Shown here in pieces: positions 59,664 through 64,000 of a DNA stretch of 64,000 nucleotides. The translations under genes and the position numbers were made by a program. The stretch is taken from positions 4,640,001 through 4,704,000 of the forward strand of contig NC_057319.1 in NCBI RefSeq assembly GCF_000687475.1, read 5' to 3'. The notes beneath the pieces were generated by a model. That model was given only the letters and a program-made list of their open reading frames with translations. It was not told where the DNA came from and ran no database searches. This DNA is from Ustilaginoidea virens. Its lineage: Eukaryota > Ascomycota > Sordariomycetes > Hypocreales > Clavicipitaceae. Each line of letters starts with the position of its first letter. Position 1 is the first letter of the stretch.

Positions 59664-61935
59664 TTAATCGCGCGTTGCGCCGCCGTCAACACCCCCTCGA
59701 TCTTGCAGCTGGAACGGATCCCGGTGGAGGAAACATTTCGTTTCTAGCGCGCTAATGGCCTGCCCCCCGGCACACTCGCGGCCCCATCGATAGACAACGC
59801 TGCGCGGGATGTACGTCCAGTCCGAGACCAACACCTGGCCGTCCTCGGCAAAAGCACGGTCCATACTGAGACCGAAGAGCGTCTCACTCTTGGGATCCAT
59901 CGCCTCGACGCGCTTGAAGTCAACTAGACCAAAGATTTTTGGATGCGGTAGGACTGCCATGCGAGGTTTAACATCGACGAAACTCGAGCTGTGTGGTGGC
60001 TTATATGCGGCCCAACCCGCAGCCTGGCCCTGGACGGCGTTCTTCTCGACAGTCACCATGCGCGACGCAAATGCCTTGAAGAGGCACCATTGGATCTCGC
60101 CTTTTGCGGACTCGGACAAGCCGTCCGATTCTTCCTCAAACCGATTTGGGGTCAGCCCAAGTTGGAGCAGGCGCGAAATTGTGCTAATCTTGTCTTTAAC
60201 GCTCCTCGATACACAGACTGAGACTGCCACCCGGCCATTCAGCAGTGCAGCTGTGTCATCATAATTACCGGTGTCTAGTGCCCGGAAATACTGGTTGTTG
60301 ACGACCGCATGTTTCCATATGGAAAGCAGGGTCCATAGAAATCCCTCGCCAGAAAGCTGGCTTGTCCAACCGCGGGAACTCTTTGTCACGTCCTGGTGGA
60401 GGGCTCTGGAGTACTGATACGGTACGTCCAACTCGGTAAATACCCGATCTATGCCTGCGTCAAGCAGGCAAGCCAGCTGGAGCTTGAGCATCTGGACGGT
60501 TACGTCGGTCGACGGCATAGCCACCAGGTATGCCAGCTCGACCTTGAAGCCAAACTCGAATAGCAGCATTCTCATAACGTCGCCAGCCTCGCCCGTTAGA
60601 GCCGGGCGCAGCATCGGCTCGTCGTCCTCCGCGTCCCGGTCGACCGGCATTATGATACCCATCTGCTCAAGCATGGCAACCCGATCAGCCATTATGCCCG
60701 CCAGAGACCTAGTCATTGCCACACTGATGCATTTCTGGATCAGCATGTGCCCTACCGGAAACTGGGATAGGGCAGCCATGACGCCGGGCAGGCGCGTCGA
60801 CAACGCCTCGGAAACCGGGCGACGGTAGCCTTGGGGGGCCCTATAGCCGTCGACCCTATATACCTTGATGAGGCTCGGGGGAACGTCGTCCACTTGATAC
60901 CTCAGACTTTCCTGGTCAAGGAGCTCTGCTTCCGATATGTATCTTGCGACGGGCATGACGTGGCTCGTCTTAGTATCTACGACATCTGTATAGGCATACT
61001 GACTCGTCACGATCGTGACCGAGCCGAAACCCATGATGCGCACAGGGGATCTCCATCCCTGAGGCACGCAGATAAGGCGATGACGGCTTGTACCCATGAA
61101 CTGGAAGGCAGAAAGGGCCCGGCTGGCCGTGTGATAGTCTAGATTCTCGACGATATGAATATCTGTGAGATCGCTCAGGTCAATGACTGGTTCGAAACAG
61201 ACGATAAGATGGGCGCGGGACGCCTGGCTCGCAGCGTTGAGCTCGTCCCGAACCCTTGCCAGAAGCCGGTCTGCCGCCAGGGTCTCCGACTCTTGGCTAG
61301 GCACCGAGGGCGTTGGCAGCACAAACGTAATTTTAGCCGGGCATCTGAGCAGTCGGGCACCCTTCATGAGAATTTCCCTAATATCATTATCGGGATCTTC
61401 TGTGACTATAGCGACTATAGTGGTGGTAAAAGGACCACCTGGGGCCGCGCGGGTTTCCGATGCCCAAATAAGCGCGGCAATAGTGGCTGCGGCACATTCT
61501 GCCGAGCCCCTTGGGTCAAGGTCTATGAAAACAACCAGGTTTCTGCGGAAAAGACTCTCCGCGTTATAAGACGATGCACCCCCTTTGCTAATAGAGTCGA
61601 GCTCTAGATGCACATTATCGATAAATAGCCTGTACCCGATGTTGGACTTTGGCTCTCCGAGTGCCGCGGCATGCGACGCGGACGATACGTGCAAGACCTG
61701 GGCCTCTTGTCCAGCTGCACTAAGCCGGTCATACACCTCCGTCGGGACCGTGGTTGCGACGCCGAGAGCCCTCGGCCGAACGAGGGTGCCGATCTTGATG
61801 CCATCGCCAGAGGCGATCCACCGCGCAATACGGCGAGATGTAACGCTCGATACAGAGCCTGCTCCTATGCATGTTAGGAAGATGCATCTTCTTAGATGGC
61901 CGAGGATGCCTACCTGTTGTCAATTCGCGAGACAT
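59664..61935 (-). CDS. DEAH-helicase-like protein lacking catalytic residues (740 aa)
   Basis: Two exons on the minus strand, 61914-61935 and 59664-61864, with a 49 bp intron (GTAGGC...CATAG) containing a CTAAC branch site. The product is 740 residues from MSRELTTG. The layout follows DEAH-box RNA helicases. Walker A position: TTGAGSVSSVTSRRIARW (residues 6-23), where GxGKS/T is expected. Motif Ia position: LVRPRALGVAT. Motif II position: VVFIDLDPRGSAECA near 121, DLDP instead of DEAH. Motif III position: IVAIVTEDPD instead of SAT. The HA2-like region LTGEAGDVMRMLLFEFGF, ELAYLVAMPS and the C-terminal fold (FGLVDFKRVEAMD) are kept. It has therefore lost the nucleotide-binding Lys and the catalytic Glu while the rest of the frame is intact, which suggests a retained non-catalytic role. 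The helicase assignment rests on motif order and is less certain than the reading frame. Confidence 0.6.
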
Positions 61936-62282
61936 GTTGTTCTTTTCGAGGTCGTGCGGATGTTTGATATTTTTTAATATTTCTTTAAGAAGGTTGCGCG
62001 ACTTTTTTTCTCTCTCGGTACTGTTTAATAGGTTGCCGGTATTTTCTTCGGTAGGATGCGGGAGTTACTATGCTACAAATAAATCGGTGTTTGCGCCGTT
62101 TGACGCAGAGATTGCACGTATTCACACTATATGCCATCTGTCACCAGCTGCCCGCCGTTCCTCACAGCTGTCTGCGCTCGCAAATTTTTTCTTTCCCCCG
62201 TGCTTTTCCGTTTTGTTTTTTTCAAAATCATTGACATGCAATTTCTCCAAAAACATCATCCCACAAGCAATAATTCACATCG
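61936..62282. other. Divergent promoter region of the helicase-like gene and gene H
   Basis: Next to the helicase-like start the coding strand is A/T-rich (AAATATTAAAAAATATC, about 35-50 bp upstream). Part of it (GGTTGCCGGTATTTTCTTCG, GATGCGGGAGTTACTATGC, about 62,030-62,072) resembles the repeat at 43.3, 45.8 and 47.3 kb. No gene seen. Confidence 0.45.
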
Positions 62283-62360
62283 CACACACACACACACACG
62301 CACACACGCAAACACGCACACACACACACACACACACATACACACACACACACACACACA
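62283..62360 (+). repeat. CA-dinucleotide run abutting the gene H start codon
   Basis: About 78 bases of nearly pure CA repeat, with a few CG and TA interruptions, end at the last base before the ATG at 62,361. They will lie in the 5' leader or the core promoter. Confidence 0.95.
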
Positions 62361-63536
62361 ATGACTTGCGGACGGGAAATCCGTGGCAGCGGCCGAAGCG
62401 GCAAAGGCGGCCGAGTGGCCCAGGGCGGTAGCAGAGGCTCCCAGAGTGGCTATGGCCGGGGAGGTGGAAGAGGCGGCCAGGGCGGCCGAGGCGGACGGGG
62501 CGGCCAAGTCGGCCAACCCGTCTATAGCGGACGGGGCGGCCAAGTCGGCCAACCCGCCTATGGCGGACGGGGCGGCCAAGTCGGCCAACCCGCCTATGGC
62601 GGACGGGGCGGCCAAGTCGGCCAACCCGTCTATGGCGGACGAGGCGGCCAGCAAGGCCAAAGGGGACGAGGCGGCCAACGAGGCCAACGAGGACGAGGCG
62701 GCCAACAAGGCCAAATGGGCCGAGGCGGGCAGGTGGCCGTATATACCGGCCAGCAACTGCCGTTGCCAATCGTCCACCAGGTGGATCGGATTGAGCACAC
62801 TGCCATCGTGGAAGATGGCAGAGTTGTCGCCTCTCTGCCGGTAAACACCAGTCGGCTTGGCGGGCCGCAGACGAACGTGAGCGCTCGCGTTCCAGGCACG
62901 GCCGGACAAGTGGTGGTTTTTAATAACCCCCAGGTCATGGCTGCCGTGGCCCAACAGGCCATGGAGGAAGCGGGCACCGACACAGCCTTTGGTTATGTCA
63001 TGCCCGTTGATACCGTGGCCTTTCAACTGGCATCGCGTCGCTTCCGCAGCCATAGGCGACGATTAAATCCGCTAGACTCTCGGGTCTATCGCCTATTGCC
63101 AAATTATGGCGATAGTGGCAGGGTGCAGGATGTCACGGAGAATTCTTCCTTGACTCCTAGGGAGATTGCACGCATTCGTGCATTCTTTACTGAGCCAGTC
63201 CCTGAGCTGGCGTCTATGCATACTCCCGCGCCAGAGACGCCGTCCGCGCCCACATCCGTGCCAGAGCTGGCATCCGTGAGCGTGCCCGCGCCTGCGTCTG
63301 CGCCAGACCCTGCGCCAGGCCCTGCACCTGCAGCGGCTACTGCATATAATGCAGTGCAGCCGACACAGCGTCCGTTGCGGCATATCATCGCTAGGGGTCA
63401 ATTCGGCGAGGAGGACGAAATCGACTATAGCGACGATGAAGTCCAAGTCGACGCAGATGTCCAAGGGGGCGGCGGCGGCGACCGGCCACCCCAGGACTAC
63501 GACGGCGATAGCCACATGAACCTCGACGCCGCATAA
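62361..63536 (+). CDS. Unnamed repeat-region family protein H (391 aa, RGG-rich)
   Basis: The only plus-strand member of the family, single exon, start MTCGREIRGSGRSGKGGRVA. Residues 1-125 are Arg/Gly/Gln-rich, with four tandem 12-residue units of the form GQVGQPAYGGRG (36 bp each). The conserved region follows: GQQLPLP, EHTAIVEDGRVVASLPVN, AVAQQAMEEAG, DTVAFQLASRRFRSHRRRLN, PLDSRVY, NYGDSGRVQDVTE and LTPREIARIRAFF. Then comes a Pro/Ala-rich linker with repeated PELAS and PAPAS segments, and an acidic tail (EEDEIDYSDDEVQVDADV, DRPPQDYDGDSHMNLDAA) matching gene A almost word for word (SDDEVQ, PPQD.DGDS). RGG boxes usually bind RNA or drive condensation; that role is inferred. It is the best preserved member and, with its neighbours 50-63 kb, lacks RIP-like damage. 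Confidence 0.72.
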   Translation: MTCGREIRGSGRSGKGGRVAQGGSRGSQSGYGRGGGRGGQGGRGGRGGQVGQPVYSGRGGQVGQPAYGGRGGQVGQPAYGGRGGQVGQPVYGGRGGQQGQRGRGGQRGQRGRGGQQGQMGRGGQVAVYTGQQLPLPIVHQVDRIEHTAIVEDGRVVASLPVNTSRLGGPQTNVSARVPGTAGQVVVFNNPQVMAAVAQQAMEEAGTDTAFGYVMPVDTVAFQLASRRFRSHRRRLNPLDSRVYRLLPNYGDSGRVQDVTENSSLTPREIARIRAFFTEPVPELASMHTPAPETPSAPTSVPELASVSVPAPASAPDPAPGPAPAAATAYNAVQPTQRPLRHIIARGQFGEEDEIDYSDDEVQVDADVQGGGGGDRPPQDYDGDSHMNLDAA

Positions 63537-63584
63537 TCCTCGCTTGATAGCGACGGAGTAAGCGCCATTATGCCCTCGGCGTGC

Positions 63585-63912
63585 CGGGAGTTTGCGAGGA
63601 GAGGAAGGCACGGCAGGGTGGCGAGGATGGCGACGAGGAGGAGGATGCGGCTGAAGTGGGTGTTTTGGAGGGCGTTTCGGGCGCTCAGTCGGTCGATGAG
63701 AGCTTCTTACTCTATTTGGGGGCGGGGGGGGCGGGACCGCGGGGAAAGCGTTAGCTTGCTAGCGCCCTTTGGAAGGGGAAAGAGTGTATCATCGTCCGAG
63801 GCTGTTGCACCTTTTTCGTCTATTGCTTCGGGTTAGAGATGGAGGTTGTCGTCGTCGTCGGGTAGCAGAAGGTGCGGCGTAGGCGAGCGCGGGCGGCTCT
63901 AGTTTCTGCCAT
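63585..63912 (-). pseudogene. Broken fungal membrane-protein-like gene at the right edge
   Basis: Read on the minus strand it begins MAETRAARARLRRTFCYP (ATG at 63,912), where the frame shifts by one base into DDDDN and then PEAIDEK. A GT-AG intron (63,712-63,810, GTGCAA...AAATAG with a CTAAC branch site) joins this to E, a stop, then EALIDRLSARNALQNTHFSR and a hydrophobic segment ILLLVAILATLPCLPLL, after which the gene is cut off. From memory this resembles small fungal membrane proteins with MAETR...F.YP...DE.EQEALI...N, but I cannot name the family. The internal stop TAA stands where CAG (Gln) is expected, requiring C-to-T and G-to-A. The lesions together point to an inactive, truncated copy. 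Confidence 0.55.
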
Positions 63913-64000
63913 GGCGAGTTTGCAGCGACTGTGGAATTGGGCGACAGGGAAGACGTCGTAGCTAGACGCCAATGAATATAACGCGCTGGGCTGCAGTTGG

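Noticed and set aside
37696..64000. Starship, Maverick/Polinton or integrated virus
   Set aside because: No captain recombinase, DNA polymerase, capsid, integrase, terminal inverted repeats or target-site duplications were seen, so the label is not justified; kept only as a hypothesis.

Overview
This is a filamentous ascomycete genome segment, most likely Sordariomycetes and probably Hypocreales (inference). The evidence is short GT-AG introns with CTAAC-like branch sites, GC-rich third codon positions, pyrimidine-rich leaders, and the gene set itself: Ssb-type Hsp70, Rpb1 with a degenerate CTD, Swd1, Thg1, a Zn2Cys6 factor, Tma23, a DUF726 hydrolase, an Msb1/Mug8-domain protein and Ung1.

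Layout. Positions 1-37,400 are an ordinary housekeeping block. A small Tyr/Asn/Ser-rich conserved gene runs off the left edge (minus). SSB follows (plus, five exons). Then comes an 8 kb stretch in which I support only two very small genes (80 and 55 residues). RPB1 and SWD1 are on the minus strand, THG1 (plus, eight exons) is divergent from SWD1, then a Zn2Cys6 regulator (plus), TMA23 (minus) divergent from a DUF726 hydrolase (plus), an Msb1-like gene (minus, six exons) and UNG1 (minus).

Positions 37,400 to about 64,000 look different: direct repeats, minisatellites, duplicated promoters, truncated paralogues and C:G-to-T:A changes resembling repeat-induced point mutation (RIP). The 37.7-48 kb part holds at least six complete or broken members of a protein family I cannot name. 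Members combine a Gly/Arg- or Pro/Ala-rich region, a short conserved block ending in Ser-Arg-Arg...Arg-Arg-Arg...Leu-Asp...Arg-Val, and an acidic tail. Among them lies a copied fragment of the small gene at 5.6-5.8 kb. The 50.3-63.5 kb part holds five well-preserved genes: two large coiled-coil proteins, a divergent GIY-YIG-like protein, a DEAH-helicase-like protein that has lost its Walker A lysine and DEAH box, and another Gly/Arg-rich family member. A broken copy of a fungal membrane-protein-like gene lies at the right edge.

The five preserved genes share no recognised pathway. Their physical grouping, duplicated promoter units and the broken relatives of at least two of them nearby suggest one expanding lineage-specific gene group. 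Whether they act together is inference. No rRNA, tRNA, CRISPR array, transposase, integrase or reverse transcriptase was recognised.
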